Shown one piece after another: positions 1 through 7,749 of a stretch of DNA of 38,861 bases. Made by a program: the position numbers and the translations under genes. Below the pieces are notes generated by a model. The model saw only the letters and a list, made by a program, of their open reading frames with translations. It did not search any database and had not been told where the DNA came from. Origin of the DNA: Planctomycetota bacterium (lineage in GTDB: Bacteria > Planctomycetota > MHYJ01 > WSZJ01); contig WSZJ01000020.1 in assembly GCA_009773755.1 (NCBI GenBank), positions 1-38,861 on the forward strand, given 5' to 3'. Position 1 is the first letter of the stretch. Every line of letters begins with the position of its first letter.

Positions 1-72
1 CCGCTCGCCCGCTCGCCCGCTCGCCCGCTCGCCCGCTCGCCCGCTCGCCCGCTCGCCCGCTCGCCCGCTCGC
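1..72. repeat. Tandem 8-bp repeat, nine copies, open at window edge
   Basis: Nine perfect copies of ccgctcgc run from the first base to base 72, two bases before the ffh stop codon. The array is cut by the window edge, so its true length is unknown. It lies just downstream of ffh on the minus strand, where it could form GC-rich structure in the 3' end of the mRNA. Perfect identity between copies suggests recent slippage expansion. Confidence 0.9.
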
Positions 73-73
73 A

Positions 74-1396
74 TCATTTCCTGAACTTGCCCATCATCCG
101 CGCCATCTTCCCCCCGCCAAATCCCTTCATCATCTTGCGCAAGTCCTTGAACTGCTTGAGAAGGTTGTTGATCTCCGGAAGCGTCCTCCCGCTCCCGCGC
201 GCGATTCGTTTTCTGCGCGAGCCGTCGATGATCTCGGGGTGGCGGCGTTCGTCGACCGTCATCGACTGGATGATCGCTTTCATGCGGCTGAACTCGGACT
301 GCATGTCTTCTTCCTTGTTGCCCATGAGCTGCCCCATGCCGGGAATCATCCCGACGATCTGCGACAGCGGGCCCATCTTTTCCATCTGGCCGATCTGTTC
401 CAGGAAGTCCTGAAGGTCGATCTCGGCCGCATGAAGTTTGGTGGCGAATCGTTTGGCGGTATCGTGGTCGACCGCTTCCTGCGCCTTTTCGACGAGCGAA
501 ATCACGTCGCCCATGCCGAGGATGCGCTGCGCCATGCGGTCGGGGTAGAACTCGGAGAGGTCCTCGATCTTCTCGCCGACGCCGACGAACTTGATCGGTT
601 TCCCCGTGATGAACTTGATCGAAAGCGCGGCGCCGCCGCGCGTGTCGCCGTCGAGCTTCGTCAGCACGACGCCCGTCAGCGGCAGCTTCTCGTTGAACTG
701 CTTCGCCGAATTCACAGCGTCCTGGCCCGTCATGGAGTCGACCACCAGGAGGATCTGGTCCGGCTTCGTCACATTGGCGACTTCCTTCACTTCCTCCATC
801 AGAACTTCGTCGATGTGCAGGCGTCCCGCAGTGTCGAGAATGACCAGGTCGCAGCCCAGCTTCACCGCTTCCTCGATCCCGCGCTTGCAGATCATCGGCG
901 GCCGCCCGCCGGCTTCGGCATGAACCGGGACCTGAAGCGCCGCGCCGAGGGTCTTGAGCTGCTCGATGGCGGCCGGGCGCTGGATGTCGGCCGCGACGAG
1001 AAGCGGTTTGGCGCCTTTCTTCATGAAGAGGCGCGCGAGCTTCGCGCAAGTCGTCGTTTTTCCTGAGCCCTGGAGACCGCACATCATGACGACGGTCGGG
1101 CCGTTCGAGTTCTTCGGGATTGCGGGGTCCGCCGGCCCCATGAGCTCGACCAACTCGTCGTAGATGACCTTGACGATCTGCTGGGACGGCATGACCGACT
1201 TGATGACGTCCTCGCCGACGGCCTTCTCGGAGACCCGCTTCAGGAATTCCTTCACGACGATGAGATTGACATCGGCCTCGAGAAGGGCGACGCGGACTTC
1301 GCGGAGTCCTTCCTGGATATTGGACTCGCTCAGCCGGCCTTTTCCGGCGAGGCGGCGGAAGACGCCGGTCAATTTGTCGGTGAGGCTTTCAAACAT
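74..1396 (-). CDS. ffh: Signal recognition particle GTPase Ffh (SRP54)
   Basis: Ffh binds 4.5S RNA and signal peptides of nascent membrane proteins and docks ribosomes to FtsY at the membrane. The 440-residue protein has the usual order: N-terminal helical bundle (about 1-90), the NG GTPase domain with P-loop GLQGSGKTT near 107-115, DTAGRL and TKLDGDTRGGA motifs, and a methionine-rich M domain (about 300-440) ending in a basic GGGKMARMMGKFRK tail. Length is normal for the family. The ATG at 1394-1396 opens directly on the conserved MFESLTDKL start. Upstream is a repeat-rich stretch (1397-1662) rather than a close gene, so ffh probably has its own promoter. The 4.5S RNA gene was not seen nearby. 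Identification is secure. Confidence 0.98.
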   Translation of the reverse strand: MFESLTDKLTGVFRRLAGKGRLSESNIQEGLREVRVALLEADVNLIVVKEFLKRVSEKAVGEDVIKSVMPSQQIVKVIYDELVELMGPADPAIPKNSNGPTVVMMCGLQGSGKTTTCAKLARLFMKKGAKPLLVAADIQRPAAIEQLKTLGAALQVPVHAEAGGRPPMICKRGIEEAVKLGCDLVILDTAGRLHIDEVLMEEVKEVANVTKPDQILLVVDSMTGQDAVNSAKQFNEKLPLTGVVLTKLDGDTRGGAALSIKFITGKPIKFVGVGEKIEDLSEFYPDRMAQRILGMGDVISLVEKAQEAVDHDTAKRFATKLHAAEIDLQDFLEQIGQMEKMGPLSQIVGMIPGMGQLMGNKEEDMQSEFSRMKAIIQSMTVDERRHPEIIDGSRRKRIARGSGRTLPEINNLLKQFKDLRKMMKGFGGGKMARMMGKFRK

Positions 1397-1451
1397 GGCC
1401 GCGCATTGTGCGGCAGGTGTGCGGGGCGGGAAAGGCTAAAGGAGAAGCTGC

Positions 1452-1555
1452 GGAGGCTGGCGGAGGCTGGCGGAGGCTGGCGGAGGCTGGCGGAGGCTGG
1501 CGGAGGCTGCGGAGGCTGGCGGAGGCTGCGGAGGCTGCGGAGGCTGCGGAGGCTG
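1452..1555. repeat. Tandem array of 9/10-bp units (ggaggctg core)
   Basis: Eleven copies of ggaggctg start at 1452, 1462, 1472, 1482, 1492, 1502, 1511, 1521, 1530, 1539 and 1548. The first copies are spaced 10 bp and the last ones mostly 9 bp, because one G is lost between units. The array lies upstream of ffh and downstream of the anti-sigma gene. An inverted partner (gcctccgccagcc) occurs at 1627-1639, so the array could fold onto the 3' end of the anti-sigma transcript. Length drift by single bases argues against coding use. Confidence 0.9.
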
Positions 1556-1612
1556 AATGACTTGAGCGGCGAGCGCCGGGGACGTGGCCGACGTGGTGTT
1601 CGAAGGAAGTCG

Positions 1613-1659
1613 TTAGCCTTCGCCCGCCTCCGCCAGCCTTCTTAGCCTTCGCCCGCCTC
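1613..1659. repeat. 18-bp direct repeat, period 29, beside the 9/10-bp array
   Basis: The sequence ttagccttcgcccgcctc occurs at 1613-1630 and again at 1642-1659, ending three bases before the anti-sigma stop codon. The interval carries the inverted copy of the neighbouring array unit. The whole 1397-1662 stretch otherwise shows no gene. Confidence 0.85.
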
Positions 1660-1662
1660 GCC

Positions 1663-2241
1663 TCACCGGCTCATCACCACAATGTCCGGCCTCTCGTTCG
1701 CGGCGACCCACAGCTTTCGCGCGATCGGGCACTGCTCGATCAGGTCGAAAATCTCCTTGTCGGCGCTGATCTTCGTGCAGACCAGGCCCTCGAATTCGCA
1801 ATTCACCTGGTTCTGGTAGACCCGCTCCAGCGCCAGCGCCAGGACAAACATGTCCTGGTCATCCGACTTCCTGTTCGTCTGCACCTCGCGAACGATTTCT
1901 CGCAAGACCTCTTTGTCCACGACGACAGGACCTGGCTCGGCAGTCACGACATCGCGCCGCTCCACGTCGCGGCCGATCGAAATGCCGCCCACAAACGCCA
2001 GCGCCACCGCGGCCGCCGCGGCAACAATCTGCCAGCGGAATGCGCGCCTGGCGCTTCCCGGAAACGCAGCCTCAAGAACCCGGTACCGGAGTCCGGCCGG
2101 CGGCTCGGGCGCGCTGGTGCGAAGCGCGCGCATGTGCGCGAACTCTTCCCGGCAATGGGCGCACGACGTCGCGTGCTCCCACGCGTCGCCGTCAAGGTGG
2201 GCGCCCGACTCAACCTTGTCCCGTAGCTCGTTACACTTCAT
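1663..2241 (-). CDS. Zinc-type anti-sigma factor, membrane anchored
   Basis: This protein is likely to hold the adjacent ECF sigma factor inactive at the membrane. Starting at the ATG of 2239-2241 it has 192 residues: an N-terminal ZAS-type zinc motif (H23-x3-C27-x2-C30) in a small helical domain, a proline-containing linker, one hydrophobic segment (about 71-90) and an extracytoplasmic C-terminal domain holding two cysteines in NCEFEGLVC and one in EQCPIARK. The frame stays open upstream to 2316, but that part lies inside the sigma gene and has no conserved character. The chosen start overlaps the sigma-factor stop by 11 bases, fitting translational coupling. The signal sensed by the outer domain cannot be told from sequence. 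Confidence 0.85.
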   Translation of the reverse strand: MKCNELRDKVESGAHLDGDAWEHATSCAHCREEFAHMRALRTSAPEPPAGLRYRVLEAAFPGSARRAFRWQIVAAAAAVALAFVGGISIGRDVERRDVVTAEPGPVVVDKEVLREIVREVQTNRKSDDQDMFVLALALERVYQNQVNCEFEGLVCTKISADKEIFDLIEQCPIARKLWVAANERPDIVVMSR

Positions 2242-2758
2242 GGCCAGCCCTCGCAAATTGCTCTTTAAGCAGCTTCCGGCCTCGCGCCACCCGCGACCCC
2301 ACGGTGCCCGTCTCACAACCCATTACTTCCGACGCTTCCTGGTACGTAAGTCCCATCCCGTCGCAGAGCCAGACCGCCTCGCGGAATTCGTCGGGAATAC
2401 CGCGAAGAGCCGTTTCGACCATTTCGCGCGCATCGGTGTCCGGCCCCGACTGCGCCGGGTGAGACAGCAACTCCTCTTCCGCCCCGACCTCGCGTCGCGT
2501 CTTGCGCCTCCGAAGCAGGTCGATCGCCGCGTTCCGCGCGATCGCAAGAAGCCACGACGTGAAGGGTCGTCCCGAGTCGTACCTGCGTCCGCCGAGCAGT
2601 CCGACGAACGTTTCCTGCACCACGTCTTCCGCCGCCGACCGCTCCCGCACGATCCTCAGCGCGTACCCGAACACGCCCGCGGAATGGCGGTCGTAGAGCT
2701 GCGTGAAAGCCCCACGGTCTCCTTTCAACGCTCGCATCAGCAGGAAGGCGTCTTCCAT
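2231..2758 (-). CDS. ECF-family RNA polymerase sigma factor
   Basis: A 175-residue alternative sigma factor. Region 2 (about 14-85) includes the typical YDRHSAGVFGYALRIV and AEDVVQETFVGLL stretches and the -10-binding FTSWLLAIARNAAIDLLRRR. A short linker leads to region 4 (about 115-165) with IPDEFREAVWLCDGMGLTYQEAS and a helix-turn-helix GTVGSRVARGRKLL. The ATG at 2756-2758 gives a family-typical N-terminus. Its 3' end overlaps the zinc anti-sigma gene, so the two form one unit. Upstream, the terminator of the Cys-rich gene lies only about 10 bases from the start codon, so the sigma promoter must overlap it. The exact ECF group cannot be assigned by eye. Confidence 0.95.
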   Translation of the reverse strand: MEDAFLLMRALKGDRGAFTQLYDRHSAGVFGYALRIVRERSAAEDVVQETFVGLLGGRRYDSGRPFTSWLLAIARNAAIDLLRRRKTRREVGAEEELLSHPAQSGPDTDAREMVETALRGIPDEFREAVWLCDGMGLTYQEASEVMGCETGTVGSRVARGRKLLKEQFARAGHEV

Positions 2759-2768
2759 CGACCCGCCG

Positions 2769-2803
2769 AAAAGGGGGAAGCGCCCGCGGTCAGGCGGGCG
2801 CTT
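2769..2803 (-). terminator. Rho-independent terminator after Cys-rich gene
   Basis: A perfect 10-bp stem (aagcgcccgc at 2778-2787 with gcgggcgctt at 2794-2803) closes a 6-base loop. Read on the minus strand the stem is followed by CCCCC then TTTT, a modest U-tract. It lies about 35 bases past the stop of the Cys-rich gene and just before the sigma-factor start, so it separates the two units. Confidence 0.75.
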
Positions 2804-2838
2804 TCCATAATACGATTCTCAGGGCCGGCAACCCGCCT

Positions 2839-3348
2839 CTACTTCGTGTTCGTCTTTTCGAGCTCGGCCAGTTTCACGATCGCGGCCTTGGTCATGATGT
2901 TGACGCATTCCGCGCACAGCTTGCCGGTCAGGAAGGTGCACTTGACTTCGCTTTCCTTGCCGTTGGCGTCCTTCACGGTGTGTTTGACGGTCTTGCTCAT
3001 TTCGCCGAAGCGGGCATTGACGCGGTCCTTGACGACCGGGCCGAAGACTTTCTCGTTCAGCTTCGCGCAGTCCTTGCACTCTTCTACTTTGCACGTTCCG
3101 GCGACGCAGACGCTGGCGTCCTTCTTGGTGGTGGCCTTGACGTTCGCGGCGACGTTGGCATGGACGGCCGCGAGGCCCTCGCCGCCCTTGTCGCAGATCG
3201 TGCGGCACTGGCCTTCGCAGCAGCCGGCGAAGGGGCACATGATTTTCTCGAGCGGGCACTTGTGTTCCTTCTTCTTGCTGTCGTCCGCGCTGACGAGCAC
3301 GCCGGCCGCGAGGGCGGCGGCCATTACGACGGCCATCGAAAGGCGCAT
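2839..3348 (-). CDS. Cysteine-rich secreted protein, unknown function
   Basis: The 169-residue product starts with a clear signal peptide (MRLSMAVVMAAALAAGVLVSA, cleavage near residue 21). The mature part holds 13 cysteines in three groups: a dense block CPLEKIMCPFAGCCEGQC followed by RTIC, a middle set VCVAGTCKVEECKDC, and a C-terminal set KCTFLTGKLCAEC. The rest is Lys-rich and helical. An AGGAG site (3355-3359) six bases before the ATG supports the start. The cysteines suggest disulfides or metal binding outside the cytoplasm. I do not recognise the family. It has its own terminator and no operon partner. An upstream role as target of the neighbouring ECF sigma factor is possible but unsupported. 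Confidence 0.85.
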   Translation of the reverse strand: MRLSMAVVMAAALAAGVLVSADDSKKKEHKCPLEKIMCPFAGCCEGQCRTICDKGGEGLAAVHANVAANVKATTKKDASVCVAGTCKVEECKDCAKLNEKVFGPVVKDRVNARFGEMSKTVKHTVKDANGKESEVKCTFLTGKLCAECVNIMTKAAIVKLAELEKTNTK

Positions 3349-3467
3349 CTGGATCTCCTGTTATGTAATGAGAGGTCCGGTGGTCATGCCGGATCAGAAG
3401 ACGCTACGGCGGGTGTCGGCAGAATCTTCCCGGATTTCCTAATACCGATGCGGCTGATCGGGTGCGT

Positions 3468-4739
3468 CTATTTCACTCGCTGAATTCCCGCTCCCAGCCC
3501 ATTCAGCTTCTCCTCGATCCGCTCGTACCCGCGGTCGACATGGTGGATTTCGTGCACCTCGGTGTCCCCCCACGCCGCGCAACCCGCGAGGATGAGCGCG
3601 GCGCTGGCGCGCAGGTCGCTGGCGCGGACCGGGGCGCCTACCAGATGGGGGACGCCGTGCACGACTACGGTGGAGCCCGTCTTGCGAAGCTCGGCGCCCA
3701 TTCGGAGGAGCTCCGGGACATGCATGAAGCGGTCCGGGTAGATTTTTTCGGTGACGACGGAGATGCCATCGGCGACGCAGAGGGCGGCCATGAACTGGGC
3801 CTGGAGGTCGGTAGGGAAGCCCGGGTAGACGAGGGTGGTGAGGTCGACGGGTTTGAGCGGCGTTTCGGGATGTTTGGCGCGGATCGTGTCCTTGCCGATT
3901 TCGAGATGCATCCCCATCTCACGCAACGTGTGCGTCGCGGCGCGAAGGTGGTCCGGCCGGCACCCCGTCACCGTCACGTCGCCGCGCGTGATCGCCGCGC
4001 CTGCAAGGAACGTCCCCGCTTCGATCCGGTCCGGGATGATCGTGTGCTCAACGCCCTTAAGCGTCTTGACCCCCTCGATCGTCAACCGCGGCGAGCCGAT
4101 CCCCTCGATCTTCGCGCCCATGCGCACGAGCATGTCCGCGAGGTCCACGACCTCAGGTTCGCACGCCGCGCTCTCGATGACCGTCGTCCCGTTCGCATAC
4201 ACCGCCGCCGCGAGCACGTTCGTCGTCCCGGTCACGCTCGACCCGAACGCTCCTCCGAGGAAGACGTCCGTCCCCTGGAGCCCGCCCGGCGGCACTTCCG
4301 CCACGAGATACCCGTGGTCCAGCGACATCCGCGCGCCCAGCGCCGACAGTCCCTTCTCGTGCAGGTCGATCGGCCGCACGCCGATCACGCATCCGCCGGG
4401 CATCGAAACGCGCGCAGTCCGCCGGCGCCCGATCAGCGGCCCAAGAACACAGACGCTCGCGCGCATTTTCGTGACCAGCTCGTAGGAGGCCGTCGAGTTC
4501 GACTCGTCTTTCACCTCGATCTCGACCGCGCCGTCCGCGCGCCGCTCCACCCGGCAGCCGAGCTCGCGCAGGATCGCCAGCAGAATCTCCACGTCCGAAA
4601 GCCGCGGCACGTTGCGGATTACGCTTGTCCCCTCGGCGAGGAGACAGGCCGCCAGGATCGGCAGCGCCGCATTTTTCGATCCGCTCGCGGCAACGCGGCC
4701 TTGAAGCCGCTTCCCGCCTTCGATTACGAGTTTTTCCAC
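3468..4739 (-). CDS. murA: UDP-N-acetylglucosamine 1-carboxyvinyltransferase MurA
   Basis: MurA transfers enolpyruvate from PEP to UDP-GlcNAc, the first committed step of peptidoglycan synthesis in the cytoplasm. The 423-residue protein shows the SKNAALPIL substrate-binding stretch (K22, N23), the mobile-loop catalytic cysteine in MPGGCVIGVRPIDLH (C117, so the enzyme should be fosfomycin-sensitive), and the C-terminal repeat of the two-domain inverted alpha/beta fold with IIPDRIEAGTF and YPGFPTDLQAQFMAAL. Length is standard. Its ATG lies inside the last codons of prmC (16-base overlap), showing a joint transcript with prfA and prmC. Its presence implies a peptidoglycan wall. Confidence 0.97.
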   Translation of the reverse strand: MEKLVIEGGKRLQGRVAASGSKNAALPILAACLLAEGTSVIRNVPRLSDVEILLAILRELGCRVERRADGAVEIEVKDESNSTASYELVTKMRASVCVLGPLIGRRRTARVSMPGGCVIGVRPIDLHEKGLSALGARMSLDHGYLVAEVPPGGLQGTDVFLGGAFGSSVTGTTNVLAAAVYANGTTVIESAACEPEVVDLADMLVRMGAKIEGIGSPRLTIEGVKTLKGVEHTIIPDRIEAGTFLAGAAITRGDVTVTGCRPDHLRAATHTLREMGMHLEIGKDTIRAKHPETPLKPVDLTTLVYPGFPTDLQAQFMAALCVADGISVVTEKIYPDRFMHVPELLRMGAELRKTGSTVVVHGVPHLVGAPVRASDLRASAALILAGCAAWGDTEVHEIHHVDRGYERIEEKLNGLGAGIQRVK

Positions 4740-5569
4740 CGGTGCGCCACCACGATGCGGTCGAGGCCCTGGAAATCCTTGAGGACGCGGATGCTATCAA
4801 AGGCACGGACCCGGTCCAGCGAATCGGCAAAGCCCGAGGCCTGCGCCGGCGAGAGCTCCACCGCGAGCAGCCCCCCGGGCCACAGCAGACGCGCGGCCTC
4901 TCCTGGAATCCGTTCCAGCACGTCCATCCCCTCCGCCCCCGCCACCAGCGCGCCGCGCGGCTCCCAGTCACGGACTTCGGGCTGAAGAGTCGCGAACTCG
5001 GGTTCCGAGACGTACGGCGGGTTGACGGTGATGACCTGGAAGGGTTTGAGGTAGGGCCGGAACAGGTCCGCCTGGAGGAACTGCACGTCCAACTTCAGTT
5101 TTCGGGCGTTGAGGGCCGCGAGCTGAAGCGCCTCCCGGCTTATGTCGGAGGCCAGGACCGACAATTCCTTCCAGCCGTGCTTCGCGGCGAGCGCGATGGC
5201 GCCGCTTCCCGTGCAGGCGTCGAGCATGCGGGCGGGCTGGTCGTTCCTGAAGCGGTGGATTTCCTCGACGATCGTCTCGGTTTCGGGGCGCGGGATGAGG
5301 GCGCGGCGGTCGATGGTGAGGCGGAGGCCGCAGAAGACGACAGAGCCGGTGACATACTGGAGGGGCTCGCGTTTTTCACGGCGGGCGATCATCTCGTCAA
5401 ACTTGCGCTTGCGGTAGGGGGGGAGATCCTCGGTGTTGCGCGAGATGAGGTCGAGCGCAGACCAGTCCAGCGCCCTGGCGGCGATGCTCTGGACGTCGCG
5501 TCCCGCGTCCGGAACGCCGGCGGCATCGAGGCGGGCCGTGGCTTTGTCGATGGCGTCCTGGACTTTCAA
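4724..5569 (-). CDS. prmC: Release-factor glutamine N5-methyltransferase PrmC (HemK)
   Basis: PrmC methylates the glutamine of the GGQ motif in release factors 1 and 2 using S-adenosylmethionine. The 281-residue protein has an N-terminal helical release-factor-binding domain (about 1-85), a Rossmann methyltransferase domain with the SAM loop DACTGSGAIALA (117-128), and the diagnostic NPPYVSEPEF motif (from residue 183). The only in-frame start after the previous stop is a TTG (5567-5569), which lies inside a 22-bp tandem duplication separating it from prfA. It directly follows its substrate gene prfA, the common arrangement, and overlaps murA downstream. Confidence 0.96.
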   Translation of the reverse strand: MKVQDAIDKATARLDAAGVPDAGRDVQSIAARALDWSALDLISRNTEDLPPYRKRKFDEMIARREKREPLQYVTGSVVFCGLRLTIDRRALIPRPETETIVEEIHRFRNDQPARMLDACTGSGAIALAAKHGWKELSVLASDISREALQLAALNARKLKLDVQFLQADLFRPYLKPFQVITVNPPYVSEPEFATLQPEVRDWEPRGALVAGAEGMDVLERIPGEAARLLWPGGLLAVELSPAQASGFADSLDRVRAFDSIRVLKDFQGLDRIVVAHRWKNS

Positions 5570-5608
5570 GGTGCAGTTCCGATGTTTTCAAGGTGCAGTT
5601 CCGATGTT
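5564..5608. repeat. Tandem duplication of 22 bp in the prfA-prmC junction
   Basis: Two identical copies of a 22-bp unit (5564-5585 and 5586-5607) fill almost all of the gap between the prfA stop (5610-5612) and the prmC start. Each copy contains a TTG preceded by the same weak GGA element on the minus strand. Only the downstream TTG is in frame with prmC. The unit could be a recent slippage duplication of the translation start region. Confidence 0.9.
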
Positions 5609-5609
5609 G

Positions 5610-6695
5610 TTATTTCGCAGCCGCGAGCGCCTTTACTTTTGCTTCGCGGTCCGCGTCGAGGAGTGCCTGGATCAGTTCGTCGATCGTCCCGTTCGCCATC
5701 ACGGCCGGCAGGTTGTGCACGGAGAACCCGATCCGGTGGTCCGTGATCCTGCTCTGCGGATAGTTGTAGGTCCGGATCTTCTCGCTGCGGTCGCCGGTGC
5801 CGATCTGCGAGCGTCTCATCGCGTCGCGGGCGTCCTTTTGCGCGTTCACCTGCTGCTCATACAGCCGCGCCCGGAGCAGCCGCATTGCCAGCTCGCGGTT
5901 TTGCCGCTGCGACCGTTCTACCTGGCAGCGGATCATGATCCCGGTCGGCTTGTGCGTCAGGATTACGCACGACGAAGTCTTGTTGACCGCCTGTCCGCCG
6001 GGACCGCCCGAACGCGTGAACTGCTCTTCGATGTCTCCCGGCTTGATGTCAACATCCACCTCTTCCGCTTCGGGCAGCACGGCCACGGTCGCCGTCGACG
6101 TGTGCACGCGCCCCTGGGACTCGGTCTCGGGCACTCGCTGCACGCGGTGGGTGCCGCTCTCGTACCGCAGGTGCTTGAACGCGTCCGGCCCCTCCACGCG
6201 AAACGAGATGTGCTTCAGCCCGCCCATCTCCGCGTCCCCCATGTCCAGCACTTCAATCTTCCAGCCCCGCTTCTCCGCAAACTTCGTGTACAACTTCGTC
6301 AGGTCGGACACGAACAACGCCGCCTCCTCGCCCCCCGGCCCCGGCCGGATCTCCATGATTGCGTTCCGGTGTGAGTCCTCGTCCTCCGTGAGGAAATCGT
6401 TTTCGAGCTGCTTCATCAGCGCGTTCATTTCTGTATTTGCCGAATCGACTTCCTTCTGAGCTTCCGCGCGCATCTCCGCGTCGGGGTCATGCAGAAGCGA
6501 CTTCGCGTCTTCGAGAGATTTCTGAAGCGCCTCGAGCCGGCGGGCGCGGCCGTGGTCGCGCATGAGGGTGCCGCGTTCCTTCATGAGGGCGGAGTACTTC
6601 GCCCCGTTCGAGATGACGGCGGGATCGATGATGAGGCGTTCGATCTCATCGAAGCGATTCGCGTTGGTTTTCAGGCGGGTGAGGATGGCGCTCAT
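5610..6695 (-). CDS. prfA: Peptide chain release factor 1 (RF1)
   Basis: RF1 reads UAA and UAG in the ribosomal A site and releases the nascent peptide. The 361-residue protein has the family's domain order and length. The codon-reading PxT tripeptide is PET (189-191) in [10 protein letters not shown], which marks RF1 and not RF2 (which has SPF). The catalytic GGQ lies at 233-235 in [14 protein letters not shown]. The glutamine is the methylation target of PrmC, encoded next. The gene opens the prfA-prmC-murA unit. About 195 bases separate it from rpmE and contain the rpmE terminator, so it needs its own promoter. RF1 is relevant to the TGA discussed at 9003, which RF1 does not read. Confidence 0.97.
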   Translation of the reverse strand: MSAILTRLKTNANRFDEIERLIIDPAVISNGAKYSALMKERGTLMRDHGRARRLEALQKSLEDAKSLLHDPDAEMRAEAQKEVDSANTEMNALMKQLENDFLTEDEDSHRNAIMEIRPGPGGEEAALFVSDLTKLYTKFAEKRGWKIEVLDMGDAEMGGLKHISFRVEGPDAFKHLRYESGTHRVQRVPETESQGRVHTSTATVAVLPEAEEVDVDIKPGDIEEQFTRSGGPGGQAVNKTSSCVILTHKPTGIMIRCQVERSQRQNRELAMRLLRARLYEQQVNAQKDARDAMRRSQIGTGDRSEKIRTYNYPQSRITDHRIGFSVHNLPAVMANGTIDELIQALLDADREAKVKALAAAK

Positions 6696-6844
6696 GGGGA
6701 GTTAAAGGTCCTGGCGGGTGAATGGAGAGGCAGGAAATTCAGGGTCGGGGCAGGAATTCTCGCGAAGGGCTGAGGACAAGCCTGGATCTGATTACGCAAG
6801 TCGTTATTTCACATGTCTTTACGACAATCTGCAGCGCCGTCCCG

Positions 6845-6878
6845 AAAAAAAAGCCGGTCCCCATGACGGGACCGGCTT
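6845..6878 (-). terminator. Strong rho-independent terminator of rpmE
   Basis: An 11-bp perfect stem (6851-6861 with 6868-6878) and a 6-base loop are followed, on the minus strand, by an uninterrupted run of eight T. This is the best terminator in the window. It lies just past the rpmE stop codon and isolates rpmE from the downstream prfA unit. Confidence 0.95.
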
Positions 6879-6891
6879 GTCGTTTCACTCC

Positions 6892-7389
6892 CTACGCCTT
6901 CGGGGCTTCACCCTCCGGTGCCGCGACGGGCGCCGACGTCGCCGCCGCAGCCGCCGAAGACGCCGCTGCGTCCGCCCTCGTCGCCTCCGCAATCGCCGCC
7001 TGCTCCGCGTCCGCCTGCTTCTTCGCCGCTACTTCCTGCTGCCTCTGCACCCACGCATCGCGCTCCACGGACTTCTTCTTGCGGTCCTCGTCCTTGCGCT
7101 TCCGCTCGTCGTCGATCTTCTTCGCCTGCTCCGCGATCTTCGCCTTCCGCGCGTCTTCTTCCTGTTTCTTCTTCGCGGCGACCGCGCCCTCGACCTTCTC
7201 GTACTTTTTCTTGAAGCGGTCGACCATGCCTGCCGTATCGAGGAGCTTTTCCTTCCCCGTGTAGAACGGGTGGCAGGCCGAGCAGATTTCGACCGCGATG
7301 CGTTCCTTGGTCGAGCGCGTCTTGAATGTGCTTCCGCAGCCGCACACCACGGTGCATTCGACGTATTTCGGATGGATGTTCGCTTGCAT
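6892..7389 (-). CDS. rpmE: Ribosomal protein L31 with long charged C-terminal extension
   Basis: The first 70 residues are a standard zinc-type L31 of the large ribosomal subunit: [22 protein letters not shown], then [22 protein letters not shown]. Zinc ligands are C16, C18, C36 and C39. About 95 further residues follow: a Lys/Glu/Arg-rich predicted long helix (about 70-125) and an Ala/Pro tail (126-165). Normal L31 is about 70-90 residues. The frame is uninterrupted and ends at the strong terminator, so the extension is genuinely encoded. A GGAG site seven bases before the ATG supports the start. The extension could reach across the subunit surface or bind RNA; this is inference. Confidence 0.95.
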   Translation of the reverse strand: MQANIHPKYVECTVVCGCGSTFKTRSTKERIAVEICSACHPFYTGKEKLLDTAGMVDRFKKKYEKVEGAVAAKKKQEEDARKAKIAEQAKKIDDERKRKDEDRKKKSVERDAWVQRQQEVAAKKQADAEQAAIAEATRADAAASSAAAAATSAPVAAPEGEAPKA

Positions 7390-7749
7390 GACTCGTCTCC
7401 GGGAACCTTGTAGGGCCGGGAAGTGTAGGAATCGGCTTGAGGGTCGTCAATGGCGAGGTTAACCCGGCGAGGTGAACCCGGGGTGCATGGCCGGTACTGC
7501 GTTCCTCCACGACCCTTGCCTTAGCGCGGCAATGCCGCCATCAATCATGCGCGGACGCCGCACTTTCGGTCGTGCGCATTCTTCGGGCATCGCCCCGAAT
7601 TCAACGGCAACCACAGAGGACGCAGAGAAAAACAACAAAGTCGTTTTTCTCTGAGCACTCTGTGGTCGCCGTTTTTCGCCGGTGGAAATCGCGATTCCGG
7701 ATATCTCGCGGAGTAGTCGGCGCTCCCACTACCCGCGTAGTTTCCCCGC
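7390..7749. other. Gene-free stretch between rpmE and DUF486 gene
   Basis: No reading frame here looks like a gene on either strand. It should contain the rpmE promoter at its left end (minus strand). Its main feature is a large inverted repeat at 7605-7671, listed separately. Short related fragments flank it, such as gcactttc near 7559 and gaaagtgc near 7788. Confidence 0.6.
7605..7671. repeat. Imperfect inverted repeat, ccacagag / ctctgtgg type
   Basis: The left arm (7605-7633) holds ccacagag, a 4-base spacer and cagagaaaaac. The right arm (7643-7671) holds gtttttctctg, a spacer and ctctgtgg, so the arms pair over most of 29 bases around a short loop. The wording ccacagagg-(n)-cagagaaa is one I associate with dispersed intergenic elements in metagenome-derived genomes; only one copy is present here. 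It lies about 80 bases past the stop of the DUF486 gene and may end its transcript. Confidence 0.75.

Noticed and set aside
1452..1555. CRISPR array or coding repeat protein
   Set aside because: Units are 9-10 bp with no spacers, and single-base length drift breaks every reading frame.
3462..4985. Long plus-strand frame opposite murA
   Set aside because: Composition is Arg/His/Asp-rich without motifs; murA and prmC fully explain the region.
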